Shown in pieces: positions 36,105 through 45,075 of a stretch of 64,000 bases of DNA. Position 1 is the first letter of the stretch; every line of letters starts with the position of its first letter. The stretch is taken from assembly GCA_030747695.1 (NCBI GenBank), contig JASLKG010000009.1, forward strand, positions 62,001 through 126,000, written 5' to 3'. Origin of the DNA: Candidatus Poseidoniaceae archaeon. Lineage in GTDB: Archaea; Thermoplasmatota; Poseidoniia; Poseidoniales; Poseidoniaceae. Position numbers and translations under genes: made by a program. The notes under the pieces were generated by a model. It ran no database searches. It had not been told where the DNA came from and saw only the letters and a list, made by a program, of their open reading frames with translations.

Positions 36105-36518
36105 TCAGTCATTAGCGCATCTCTCCAAACCATTTCTTAAAAAATCAGGGATTTCAACAGAACTCATAGAATCCAAGTTCATACAAACCGTAACTTGTTT
36201 ACTACTCCACAACAAAACTCCGGCTTGATTATGAAATTGGTATTCCCATGTGCACGACTTCAAACCGACTTCTGAAATCCAAATTGTAGCAGTAATATTA
36301 TCGCCATAATTTATTGGTGAATGAAACTGACTGTTTATGTTAACAACAGGAAAACCAAACCGTTTTTCTAAGAGTATAGTCGGGTAATCAATTCCACAAA
36401 TCTCTTCCCAACTTTCTTCAAAAAACCGATGCGCTAAGTCATAGATTCTAGGGTAAAAGGCAATCCCTGCTAAATCGAGCATAGGGAAATCTACCCTCCT
36501 AGATAACTTAACCGGCAT
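36105..36518 (-). CDS. Acyl-CoA thioesterase, 4HBT hotdog family
   Basis: The 137-residue protein matches 4-hydroxybenzoyl-CoA-type thioesterases: RRVDFPMLDLAGIAFYPRIYDLAHRFFEESWEEICG, with the catalytic Asp in LDLAGIAFYPRIYD and the H-FFE motif, then FPVVNINSQFHSPINYGDNITATIWISEVG. It would hydrolyse an acyl- or aryl-CoA. It heads a leftward gene pair with the four-TM protein and follows the pentapeptide gene by 25 bp. Confidence 0.85.
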   Translation of the reverse strand: MPVKLSRRVDFPMLDLAGIAFYPRIYDLAHRFFEESWEEICGIDYPTILLEKRFGFPVVNINSQFHSPINYGDNITATIWISEVGLKSCTWEYQFHNQAGVLLWSSKQVTVCMNLDSMSSVEIPDFLRNGLERCAND

Positions 36519-36543
36519 GGATGTGCCAGAAAGCGGTTGCTAA

Positions 36544-36966
36544 TCAAGCATCCTCGGGCCTAGGCCATTTTTTTTGCAATACTTTAGCAAGCTCATCATC
36601 AAGTTTTGCATTCCACCAGTCACTACCATGCCAGATGGCGTATTTCCCCCGAATCCCTCGAATATCAGCACCCTTGAATTTACAATTTTTGAAATTAGAG
36701 AGATTCAGACGTGCCTTCCTCAAATCAGCATTAGTAAAATCAGAATTATCAAAGGCAGATTTCATTAAGTCAACACCTACCATTGAAGCTCGACTAAAGT
36801 CACTATCAACATAATTCCCTTCAGTCATATCAGCCCCATCTAAGATAGACCTTCTGAAGTTAGACCGAGGATGGTTACCGCGTCTTAGTAATTCCCCAGC
36901 CCGATTTTGAAAAGACCAATCTAATGGGTCCTCCTTATCGTCGGTGCTGCTACCCGACATCACCAT
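36544..36966 (-). CDS. Pentapeptide-repeat protein
   Basis: Residues about 35-105 of 140 follow the A(D/N)LXX spacing: SNFRRSILDGADMTEGNYVDSDFSRASMVGVDLMKSAFDNSDFTNADLRKARLNLSNFKNCKFKGADIRG. These form a short right-handed quadrilateral beta-helix of about three to four coils. The C-terminal cap is Trp-rich (WHGSDWWNAKL). Function unknown; there is no gyrase-mimic length. Start could be ATG 36966 or 36960. Confidence 0.85.
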   Translation of the reverse strand: MVMSGSSTDDKEDPLDWSFQNRAGELLRRGNHPRSNFRRSILDGADMTEGNYVDSDFSRASMVGVDLMKSAFDNSDFTNADLRKARLNLSNFKNCKFKGADIRGIRGKYAIWHGSDWWNAKLDDELAKVLQKKWPRPEDA

Positions 36967-36975
36967 ATTGTCACC

Positions 36976-37515
36976 TCAATATTGGCTACGTTTGTCTAGG
37001 TGAGCCCTTCCTTCAGGTGTCAATACTGCATATCGATTCTTATCCTTAGCAGACGGAGGAGTTACCAAAAATCCTCTCTCTTTCAATCGATTTAGATATA
37101 GTGAAAGATTACCCGGTGATTCTAAACCAGCATCTTCGAACAGGATTTCAATTACTCGAGGAGGGCTATCATTTATTCCTTCAACATCACGAAGATATTG
37201 AATCGCACCAAGAACCTGATCAGGTTTTTTTGAGAAATCACAATTCTCGATTAATGCTCGAAACGCAGACCCTCTTTCGGGGAGACCAGCATCTTTTGCA
37301 GCATTAACGGCAGCTTCAATGGCCCGCTCCCTAGCGTTTCTAATTCTTGAGAGGGCAATAGACCAAGTATCATCTTCACGAACCCTAACCAGTCTTTCTT
37401 CGACACTAGATTGTGCACCAGACAAATCGATTTCCACATCCCCGGCACGAATCATAACCCTTGCTTCATCTTCCATAGTATCCGCTCTCGCCCCGCCCAC
37501 TTTCCAACTATACAT
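36976..37515 (-). CDS. Conserved protein with probable C-terminal winged helix
   Basis: The 179-residue protein has an N-terminal strand motif VMIRAGDVEIDLSGAQSSVEERL, a type seen in several archaeal proteins (acidic strand followed by VEERL helix). The C-terminal part (LGAIQYLRDVEGINDSPPRVIEILFEDAGLESPGNLSLYLNRLKERGFLV...NRYAVLTPEGRAHL) reads like a winged-helix DNA-binding domain. It is soluble. Start is ATG 37515 or ATG 37476 (MEDEARVM). It may be a small regulator; the target is unknown. It is 9 bp upstream of the pentapeptide gene and divergent from the large FG-GAP surface gene. Confidence 0.65.
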   Translation of the reverse strand: MYSWKVGGARADTMEDEARVMIRAGDVEIDLSGAQSSVEERLVRVREDDTWSIALSRIRNARERAIEAAVNAAKDAGLPERGSAFRALIENCDFSKKPDQVLGAIQYLRDVEGINDSPPRVIEILFEDAGLESPGNLSLYLNRLKERGFLVTPPSAKDKNRYAVLTPEGRAHLDKRSQY

Positions 37516-37660
37516 AACCGTTTCAATTGTTCGTTTTTTGAAACATTATCTCTACAGAATAAGTAAAAACTAATGCAGCCATGCGAAAAAGAGTAAAACC
37601 AGCAAGTTAATATTGAAGGCCATAAACTAACATTATTCGAAAACCAAAACACCTTTGTAA

Positions 37661-37668
37661 TTATTATA
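37661..37668 (+). promoter_or_regulatory. TATA-like box TTATTATA before the FG-GAP surface protein
   Basis: The box lies inside TTTGTA-ATTATTA-TACAAA, itself an inverted repeat, about 70 bp before the ATG at 37734. A start 25 bp downstream would fall within or just after the inverted repeat at 37676-37692. Confidence 0.4.
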
Positions 37669-37675
37669 CAAATTA

Positions 37676-37692
37676 CTCTTGCGTAGCAAGAG
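37676..37692 (+). promoter_or_regulatory. Inverted repeat CTCTTGC-GTA-GCAAGAG before the FG-GAP surface protein
   Basis: A perfect 7-bp inverted repeat with a GTA centre ends 41 bp before the ATG at 37734. The right flank GAGACTTGAA resembles GAGACTGGAA at the same place beside the inverted repeat at 17346-17364. Shared position, centre and flank hint at a common operator or leader element for surface genes. Confidence 0.5.
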
Positions 37693-37733
37693 ACTTGAAG
37701 TAGTTGCATTTTCGCACAACACTTGGTGACACC

Positions 37734-40700
37734 ATGAAGCGAATCTCCCCTTTTCTGGTCGCGCTAATTTTCCTGACGTCAATCATACCATTAAGTACGG
37801 TTATTGCAACAGGTACTCCGACAACAATCTCTAATTTCACAGGAGGTTATGCCACAATAGATATCTCACTTACTGGAGGAGTAGAAAATAATTCATCTAC
37901 TTTTGACATTCCAAGAAACGTAACGTTTGAATCAGCAAGTTTTGATATTGAAGTAGATGCCTTTGATCAAAGTCCTGGAAAGGTATGGCTGGATACGGAT
38001 GGCGACGGAATCAATGAGTGGGAATATAATTCATTAGGATATGGAGATATAGGGCACCAAAATAACTTCTACGATGGAACATCTCATTCATCAGTTACAA
38101 CATTTGGAGGCAGTAACGCTATATCAGGAATATTACTGCCTACTCAAGCTAGTGTTAAAACATCTGAAATCAATACATCATTTTCTCCTCAATTAGGTGG
38201 AGGGTTTTTCCAAACTGGTGAATATCAAGATTTAGTGAAATCTGATATTGATAACGATGGACTTCCTGAGCCAATATTTCTTTCACAAAGAAATGCAACT
38301 AATGTTTCTGGTAGCAACTCAACTGGAATTGCTTGGATTGATTGGGATCAGAATGCTCAGAGCATGAATACTTCTGTATGGATTTCAACATGTGTTAATG
38401 CATCATCGATTTCAGTTGGAGATATTAATGGAGACGCCAATCAAGACATCGTAACTTTTGATATCACTAATGATTTAGCTTGTATACACATTGCAAATAA
38501 TTCAGGCTTTGATACACCAATTCAGAAAACCCTCCCAATGGGATTGGTTGAAGGTAAGATTGGTGATATTAACATGGACGGAAACGATGATATTGTTTCT
38601 ATACACGCAATGGGCGTTCTTTCACTTTCAGTATGGGATAACAATTCTTGGAATCTATCAACTCCAATGACAACCACGTTAACTTTACCCGATTCACCAA
38701 TGCCTTCAAATTTACTTTCATTAGAAGTGGGTGATTTTATGGCTAATGGTAATGATACATCCTTAGTTGGAGACATTACAGGGTATTGGCAACATTGGGG
38801 ATTCATCAATGGACAACTTGCAGGCCCATTGGCAAATTTCGATAGTGTGAAAGATAATCAAATAATTCATGACCTAGATAGTGACGGAGATATGGACGTT
38901 ATTGGAACAAACGATCAAGGATATGCATTATTGATTAACAATGGGACCCAATGGAATGGAAACACATCCATGTCTCAAATCGATCTATTTAACTCAACAA
39001 TATATGACTATGATGGAGATGGAGTCCTAGATTTACTTACTCCAGCAGTAGGATTTTCTGATGGGTCAACATCTACTATTGAAGGAAACATCAGTCTTCG
39101 TACTATTAATTCTTCAACAGTAGGACAAATTGAATCTACTAATTTAGAACCTTGGTCAATGCCTAGAGATATTATGACAATGGATATGGATGGAGACGGG
39201 GTTGATGAACAAATTATTCTTGCTGGCGAATCATCATACGGGATATTTATAGGAGGATTACATTCTATCGGACTTGATATCAATGGAGACACTCTATTCG
39301 AAGCCGAGAATTTTGGATATGCTGGTGATGGAGTAAACGGTTTAGGGCCATTATATGCCGCGGATCAACTTAATGCAATAAGCACTGCAATCAATAGTGT
39401 AATAGCTAATCAAGCATTAATTGATGGCTATGGTATTATGATGACAAATTTGACATTTGATGTAAGCAGTAGTGGTTTTGGCCAGTTTAATATAAGCAAT
39501 CTTAATCTAAATTATACTTGTACCTTTACTGTAGATTCGAATCCTTACACTTCTGGTAATTTGACAAATGTGTTGAATCAAGGAATGACTGCAGGAGTAG
39601 GAACTTACACCTTTGCATTACCTTTCAATTCTACAGATTCGGGGGAGATTTCAATTACAAATCTACAGGCAACACACACACCAGGTGCTCCAAATTTATC
39701 GTTACCCCCTGCTCCAAATCTAACCCTATTCAATATTAATTCACAATCAATTGAATTAGAATGGATCGCCGAAGAAACATTTGAAGAGAGTTTGTTGAGA
39801 TACGAAGTATTTAGATTAGAAAATTTAAACCAAGAAGCCGACCTTTCAAGCCCATATTCATTAGAAATGATAAACGCTACAATTGATACAAATGTGACAT
39901 CTGGATTGACGTATTGGTATCAAGTTAGAAGTGTACATACCTATGGAGTGACATCTCCATTATCAAATAAATTAGAAGTGACAGTACCTTATCCAGTCCC
40001 TCCTTCCCAGGTGCAAAATGTAACACTTGTAGATGTTGCAGATGACCAAGGAGGATCACTTGCATTGACTTGGGATAGTGATAGTTATTTGCCCGGAACC
40101 GTTGACCATTTTGATATTTATCTAGAGACTACAAGTTTTACTAACATTTCAGGATTAACCTTACATTCAACAATTACCAATAGCAACAGTACTGTGTTTA
40201 CAGGATTGACAAATGGGCAGGCCTATTGGGCAGCAGTTGTCGCGGTTGATGAACATGGAAATCAAACATCTGAAGTGATTTCAGACGGCCCAACTTATCC
40301 GCGCAATGATCTACCTTCTTCTATTGATTTAGGCTTAACAGTTAATGCGGAAATAGGATATGGTTTACCGTTTGTACTGAACTTGGATCCTATCATCGGA
40401 GGAAACAGTTCTATACCTTCTGGCGGCGAAATCTCAGTAACAATTTATGCTAATGGGCAGTCGCACCTAATTAGTTCTGATTGGAATGGAATAAATGTAA
40501 CAGATTTCAGTAATTTGGGCGCGTTTACATCAAATCTCCATGGCGAAGCAACCATTTTTGCAAACTATTCTGGTTACATCGGGGATGAGCAAAATAGACC
40601 AATACTAGGAGAAACAGAATCAATTCAAAGAACAGTGTATGTAAGTGTTGAATTTAGTGCAGACAAAGAAAGTTACATTCTTGATTCAGAAGGAGAATCC

Positions 40701-41876
40701 GACATTAAAGTATATTTGCAAACTTATTCTTGGAATCAAGAAGCATCTGGATTAGTGGACGGAGCGCAAATTTCATGGGAAATTTCTAATCTTACATCTG
40801 AAAATGAATCAAACGGTACATCTAGCATCCAAAATGGATTTGCACAATTCTTGGTAAATTTCCCTGAAGGCGGAATATTATATGTCAATCTAACAAACCC
40901 TTCTTGGTTATCAGCAACCCCATCGTCTTTAGAAATAGAGTTACATCCTTATGGTTATGAAGCCGAAGAAAATAATACTACAGAAAATGAGACTGAAGAA
41001 GAACCATGGGAGCCTAGTACAATGCTTCAAGTGACTTTAGATTGTGGGCAAATTCAAATCAATGTATCAATGGATAATGATATCGTATGCACTATGACAA
41101 ACCCAAACAATTTCACAGTGGAAATTGAATTAGAGGCTGACGGTTGGTCAGACTGGGGAGACTATATCGAATTCAATCCCACAAGTCCAACATCATTTGA
41201 ATTAACTGAAAATGAAAGTATACAAATTGACATTAGAGTTGATATAATTCAGGATCTAGTTGTAGCAGGCCTTACAAACGGCCAGGTTGAGATGCGAATA
41301 ACTCAGAAAATAAAATCGTGGATGAGCGTACCAGATAGTACATTTATTTTGGATAATTCATGGACAATAATAGAATTTGAGACAGACCCGGAAGAAGAAA
41401 TCGAGCAGCCAGAAAATAAGGATGACGATACACAAAAGGGTCAAGAATCTGATGACTCATTGACATATATTTTAGCAGTAGCAGGGGTTGCAGTGGTAGG
41501 TCTTGTAATATTCATAATTCTTAGAATTAGAAGTAATGATGAGGAAGAATGGACAGAAGCAGATTTAGAAATGGACGAAGATCCTTATGATACTAAAGAA
41601 CGAATCTCAAAACCATTACCCGTTGGATTAGCTTTAGATGACTTTGATGACAAAACAGTTCAAGATGAAGCACCAGAACGTGAAGAAAGCTCTCTTATGA
41701 AAGAAATAGATGGCATTGAAGAAGAAGAACTTGATGAATACGAAGTTGAATATGAAGAAGAAGATGATAGTATTACAGTTGATGAACATGGCACTGAATG
41801 GTATGAGGATGAACTTGGTGTATGGTGGTATAGAGACGAAGGAGAGGAAGACTGGTCTGAGTTTGTAGACGAGTAA
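37734..41876 (+). CDS. Large surface protein with FG-GAP/VCBS repeats, fibronectin III domains and acidic cytoplasmic tail
   Basis: From ATG 37734 the product is 1380 residues. Signal peptide ISPFLVALIFLTSIIPLSTVIA; residues about 180-510 carry VCBS/FG-GAP motifs (SDIDNDGLPEPI, GDINGDANQDIV, GDINMDGNDDIV, DLDSDGDMDVIG, DYDGDGVLDLLT, DMDGDGVDEQII) that form a calcium-binding beta-propeller. Two fibronectin type III domains follow (PPAPNLTLFNINSQSIELEW; PPSQVQNVTLVDVADDQGG), then Ig-like parts and an N-x-S/T-rich stretch. A TM helix (YILAVAGVAVVGLVIFIIL) near 1250 leads to a 110-residue acidic tail ending in two aromatic units (GTEWYEDELGVWWYRDEGEE). It is an integrin-like adhesin in architecture. 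An in-frame TTG at 37704 is less likely as start. Confidence 0.86.
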   Translation: MKRISPFLVALIFLTSIIPLSTVIATGTPTTISNFTGGYATIDISLTGGVENNSSTFDIPRNVTFESASFDIEVDAFDQSPGKVWLDTDGDGINEWEYNSLGYGDIGHQNNFYDGTSHSSVTTFGGSNAISGILLPTQASVKTSEINTSFSPQLGGGFFQTGEYQDLVKSDIDNDGLPEPIFLSQRNATNVSGSNSTGIAWIDWDQNAQSMNTSVWISTCVNASSISVGDINGDANQDIVTFDITNDLACIHIANNSGFDTPIQKTLPMGLVEGKIGDINMDGNDDIVSIHAMGVLSLSVWDNNSWNLSTPMTTTLTLPDSPMPSNLLSLEVGDFMANGNDTSLVGDITGYWQHWGFINGQLAGPLANFDSVKDNQIIHDLDSDGDMDVIGTNDQGYALLINNGTQWNGNTSMSQIDLFNSTIYDYDGDGVLDLLTPAVGFSDGSTSTIEGNISLRTINSSTVGQIESTNLEPWSMPRDIMTMDMDGDGVDEQIILAGESSYGIFIGGLHSIGLDINGDTLFEAENFGYAGDGVNGLGPLYAADQLNAISTAINSVIANQALIDGYGIMMTNLTFDVSSSGFGQFNISNLNLNYTCTFTVDSNPYTSGNLTNVLNQGMTAGVGTYTFALPFNSTDSGEISITNLQATHTPGAPNLSLPPAPNLTLFNINSQSIELEWIAEETFEESLLRYEVFRLENLNQEADLSSPYSLEMINATIDTNVTSGLTYWYQVRSVHTYGVTSPLSNKLEVTVPYPVPPSQVQNVTLVDVADDQGGSLALTWDSDSYLPGTVDHFDIYLETTSFTNISGLTLHSTITNSNSTVFTGLTNGQAYWAAVVAVDEHGNQTSEVISDGPTYPRNDLPSSIDLGLTVNAEIGYGLPFVLNLDPIIGGNSSIPSGGEISVTIYANGQSHLISSDWNGINVTDFSNLGAFTSNLHGEATIFANYSGYIGDEQNRPILGETESIQRTVYVSVEFSADKESYILDSEGESDIKVYLQTYSWNQEASGLVDGAQISWEISNLTSENESNGTSSIQNGFAQFLVNFPEGGILYVNLTNPSWLSATPSSLEIELHPYGYEAEENNTTENETEEEPWEPSTMLQVTLDCGQIQINVSMDNDIVCTMTNPNNFTVEIELEADGWSDWGDYIEFNPTSPTSFELTENESIQIDIRVDIIQDLVVAGLTNGQVEMRITQKIKSWMSVPDSTFILDNSWTIIEFETDPEEEIEQPENKDDDTQKGQESDDSLTYILAVAGVAVVGLVIFIILRIRSNDEEEWTEADLEMDEDPYDTKERISKPLPVGLALDDFDDKTVQDEAPEREESSLMKEIDGIEEEELDEYEVEYEEEDDSITVDEHGTEWYEDELGVWWYRDEGEEDWSEFVDE

Positions 41877-41920
41877 TGAGTCGTAAGCCATTTGAGTAAG
41901 GGCAGTTCGCGGGTGAATGT

Positions 41921-42667
41921 ATGACAGATCAAGTTTCGTACGACCTTGTTTTGCACAAAGATGCAGATCCAACAACAGGTGGTATTGCAATTTGTGGTTT
42001 TTCAACTGTAGGTATGGTTGGAGTAATTGCAGCATCACACGTCATTAGTCAACTAGGACTGAAACAATTGGGTACTGTATTAAATCAAGAATTTCCTGCA
42101 ATGGCATTGATACATCATGAAGTTCCAAAACACCCGGTGCGAGTCTATCAAGGTGAGGGCATAGGCGTTTTTACTGCAGAAGTTAGGTTTGGCCCAGAAA
42201 GAGATGTATTGTTTGCCAATACTGTACTACAATGGTTTACTAAAGGCGGTTTTGACCAATTAATTGTAATTGACGGAGTTGCTAGAGAAAATATTGATGA
42301 TAGAGATGGGTCATTATATGGAATTAGCTCATCTGTAGATGGGAGAAAGAGATTAAAAGAATCTGGAATAGAACCAGTTAGGCAAGGAATTGTTGCAGGA
42401 ATCGCAGGATATTTGATTGCTGAAGGAGATAGACTTGGCTTGGATGTAACAGCAATCCTTGCCGATTGCAATCCAATGTATCCCGATGCTAGGGCAGCAG
42501 CCTTAGCGGTGGAATCTGTATCAGATTTAACAGGAATTGACATACCTCTTACCTCATTGTTGGAAGATGCAAGGAGAATAGAAGACAGCGTCAGAGAAGT
42601 ATTCGAAAATTCTCAAACAATGTTACCAGCTCCCGATGATGACGCAATAGATCCATCATTTGGCTGA
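41921..42667 (+). CDS. PAC2 family protein, paralogue 2
   Basis: The 248-residue protein shows GIAICGFSTVGMVGVIAASHVISQLGLKQLG, FPAMALIHHEVPKHPVRVYQGEGIGVF, LIVIDGVAREN, GIVAGIAGYLIAEGDRLGLDVTAILADCNPMYPDARAAALAVESVSDLTGI, the PAC2 core. With the 29099-29950 gene it makes a pair, as with PbaA/PbaB-type archaeal proteasome assembly factors. Its 3' end overlaps the convergent trm1 by 12 bp. Confidence 0.86.
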   Translation: MTDQVSYDLVLHKDADPTTGGIAICGFSTVGMVGVIAASHVISQLGLKQLGTVLNQEFPAMALIHHEVPKHPVRVYQGEGIGVFTAEVRFGPERDVLFANTVLQWFTKGGFDQLIVIDGVARENIDDRDGSLYGISSSVDGRKRLKESGIEPVRQGIVAGIAGYLIAEGDRLGLDVTAILADCNPMYPDARAAALAVESVSDLTGIDIPLTSLLEDARRIEDSVREVFENSQTMLPAPDDDAIDPSFG

Positions 42668-43945
42668 TTTTTTGGTAGCAGCAATCACTTGTTCCCATGG
42701 TGCATTTGTAGCAAACATAGGCTCAGGCATATGGCACCTACATGCTTTGAATCCCGCATCTTCTAACGCCGAAAATATCTTCTTCATAGAAGGGATCTGG
42801 GAGACTTTAGCAGCAACTCCTAAATCATCAATTGCAACTAACAAATGTTCTTGAGATAATAATTCAGCAGATTCACTAATGTGTCTGACAGTTCTTTCTA
42901 ATTCTCTATGTGAGTGCTCGATATCAGTTAGACTCCAATCTGTAGGTAAATCTTCATCTTTACCACTGCAAAGAGAGATTGCTCTTTCAACAGTAATTCT
43001 ACTAGCAATTTCTCTATCAAATATAGGGCCAGTCCACATTGGCCCACTGTAGTTTCCTTCTGGAGAATTTTGAAAGTGATAGGGCGAACTCCGAATACGA
43101 TAGCCTATCCTTTCTGACCACTTGGAAGCATCCTCTTTTGATCTTTTTAGTAATACAGTTACACGTACATGATGCCCGTCAAATAATGATAAGATTGGAT
43201 GGATTGTTTTGTCATGCATAGCAGCAATACGAGCAATAGTCCCTAGCAATATTCTCACAGCATCATCATGCATATATGAATCAGTAATTCCTATTGAACC
43301 ATATCTTCTTGCTGCACTAGTTTTTGCAGAACCACATAATGCTGCAGTATCAGTAGCAGTGACGTCTAGAACTCCAATACGAGAGATTGATTGTATTGCA
43401 GCATCTAGGAAAGGAACTGGTGAACCAAACGGGTCAACATCTATCCATTGGAAAGGCGTTTGAATCATCAATTTATTTGCATCACCAGTAATCCAGTGAA
43501 TTCCATCTTCTACATTTCCTTCTATTTCCCGAGAAAATCTAGAAAGCTCAGGTTTCCAATTATGATTATCTCCTATTGGATGCATTTCGTGACTTGCCTT
43601 TGCCCATCCAATTGATTTGTTGTCAAGGTCATTTGCAGTAATTCGTAATTTTTCTTGTTTTGGTACTTCTTTTCGCCATCTTCTAGACCTCACGCCCGTA
43701 GCACACATAGCATCTAGAATTCGAATCAATTTACCTTCTGGGGCTAACCACCCATACTCAATAGCATCAGATAATATCATCACAGAACGAGTTCTTGCAG
43801 GAGCCATTGCAGGATTTAGAAAACCATCACCTGTTTTTGTAGCAGGACCTCTAGGCATATGCGAAGGTCTAGGTTGATGGCTTCTAAGATGAACCAACGT
43901 TCTACCTTCTAGCCATAGGTGTCCTGGCCAATCATCGTCTTTCAT
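42656..43945 (-). CDS. trm1: tRNA (guanine26-N2)-dimethyltransferase Trm1
   Basis: The 429-residue protein has the Trm1 signature: PRGPATKTGDGFLNPAMAPARTRSVMIL at the N-terminus, SAM motif ILDAMCATGVRSRRW, ITANDLDNKSIGWAKAS, and the catalytic DVDPFGSPVPFLDAAIQSI followed by LDVTATDTAALCGSAKTSAARRYGS. It methylates N2 of G26 in tRNA. The C-terminal domain contains GPMWTGPIFD as in archaeal Trm1. Its stop is inside the end of the PAC2 gene; it lies 9 bp downstream of purM and is likely in one operon with it. Confidence 0.96.
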   Translation of the reverse strand: MKDDDWPGHLWLEGRTLVHLRSHQPRPSHMPRGPATKTGDGFLNPAMAPARTRSVMILSDAIEYGWLAPEGKLIRILDAMCATGVRSRRWRKEVPKQEKLRITANDLDNKSIGWAKASHEMHPIGDNHNWKPELSRFSREIEGNVEDGIHWITGDANKLMIQTPFQWIDVDPFGSPVPFLDAAIQSISRIGVLDVTATDTAALCGSAKTSAARRYGSIGITDSYMHDDAVRILLGTIARIAAMHDKTIHPILSLFDGHHVRVTVLLKRSKEDASKWSERIGYRIRSSPYHFQNSPEGNYSGPMWTGPIFDREIASRITVERAISLCSGKDEDLPTDWSLTDIEHSHRELERTVRHISESAELLSQEHLLVAIDDLGVAAKVSQIPSMKKIFSALEDAGFKACRCHMPEPMFATNAPWEQVIAATKKSAK

Positions 43946-43954
43946 ATGCTTCCC

Positions 43955-45049
43955 TCAATAATGTTCGAAAACAACATCAGGGATGGAGTGAGTTACTTTG
44001 TGGCCAGAATCAACAACTTCTCCAATGATTGCACATCCTGGTAAGCGTTCATTAAGCCAAGAACAAACAGAATCCGCAACTGTAGAATCTACAGCGATAA
44101 TCATTCCGCACCCCATGTTGTAAGTTCGATGCATCTCTTTGACACTGACATTCCCCATCTCAGCAATCCATTTGAATTCTTCAAGAACTGGTAATGGATT
44201 ACTAATGTGCCATCCAAGGGAATCGTGTAGCCTTAGCAGATTAGAAAGCCCCCCTCCAGTGACATGGCAAATAGCATGTATTGATGATGTTTCACAAGGC
44301 CCATCTTGAATTAAATCAACGACTGGATCGCAATATATCCGTGTTGGGTTTAGGAAGATTTCACCTAGTGTAATTGGTCCTTCGTTAAATCTTTCAATCC
44401 TATTTTCATTAATTTCAAATGGCGCAGTATCTTCATATGATGCACCACAATGCTCCATCACTTTTCGTACAAGCGAATATCCATTAGAATGAACTCCGGA
44501 TGAAGGTAAACCAATCAATATATCTCCCATTGTTAAATTCACTCCGGTAATTTCAGAACCTTTTGGTAGCCAACCCAAAGCAGTACCAGAAAGGTCCAAT
44601 TCAGTTACAATTCCAGGAAGGCTTGCAGTTTCTCCTCCGGCAAGGGTCACTCTTGCCCGTAAACAAGCTTCAGCAAGGCTTTTTCCTAATGCTTTGTGAA
44701 TAATAGGGTCTGGTTTTGGAACAGCGATGTAATCAACAAAGGCAATAGGTTCAGCACCTACGCATAATAGGTCATTTACATTCATTGCCATGCAATCAAT
44801 TCCAACACCATGCCATTGATTCAGTATAGATGCAATTTGCAATTTGCTACCTACGCCATCGGTTGCCAATGCTAGATAATTATCACCAAATTCCACTAAA
44901 CCACCAAATCCTCCCGGTAAATCAACAGGTGCACCCGGCGTTCCCGCAGGCCTAACAGAACGTGACAAGGCACCAATAAGAGCTCCTACAGCGTTTCCTT
45001 CTAGATCAATATCAACTCCGCTTCCAGCGTAGTCTAGACCCTCTGCCAT
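43955..45049 (-). CDS. purM: Phosphoribosylformylglycinamidine cyclo-ligase PurM
   Basis: The product (about 364 residues) shows LDYAGSGVDIDLEGNAVGAL, LATDGVGSKLQIA, GIDCMAMNVNDLLCVGAEPIAFVDYIAV, LAGGETASLPGI and the C-terminal HVTGGGLSNLLRL: the ATP-binding and dimer motifs of AIR synthetase (PurM). It catalyses step five of purine synthesis. ATG 45049 gives the family-like MAEGLDYAGSGVD start; GTG 45070 is an alternative. It sits between an esterase and trm1 on the same strand, 10 kb from purN. Confidence 0.95.
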   Translation of the reverse strand: MAEGLDYAGSGVDIDLEGNAVGALIGALSRSVRPAGTPGAPVDLPGGFGGLVEFGDNYLALATDGVGSKLQIASILNQWHGVGIDCMAMNVNDLLCVGAEPIAFVDYIAVPKPDPIIHKALGKSLAEACLRARVTLAGGETASLPGIVTELDLSGTALGWLPKGSEITGVNLTMGDILIGLPSSGVHSNGYSLVRKVMEHCGASYEDTAPFEINENRIERFNEGPITLGEIFLNPTRIYCDPVVDLIQDGPCETSSIHAICHVTGGGLSNLLRLHDSLGWHISNPLPVLEEFKWIAEMGNVSVKEMHRTYNMGCGMIIAVDSTVADSVCSWLNERLPGCAIIGEVVDSGHKVTHSIPDVVFEHY

Positions 45050-45075
45050 GTTACGGGCCACCTGTAACACTCACA

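Noticed and set aside
41634..42038. Antisense frame of 134 codons at the end of the FG-GAP surface gene
   Set aside because: Opposite an acidic GAA/GAT-rich tail, giving a Phe/Leu-rich artefact; no start signal.
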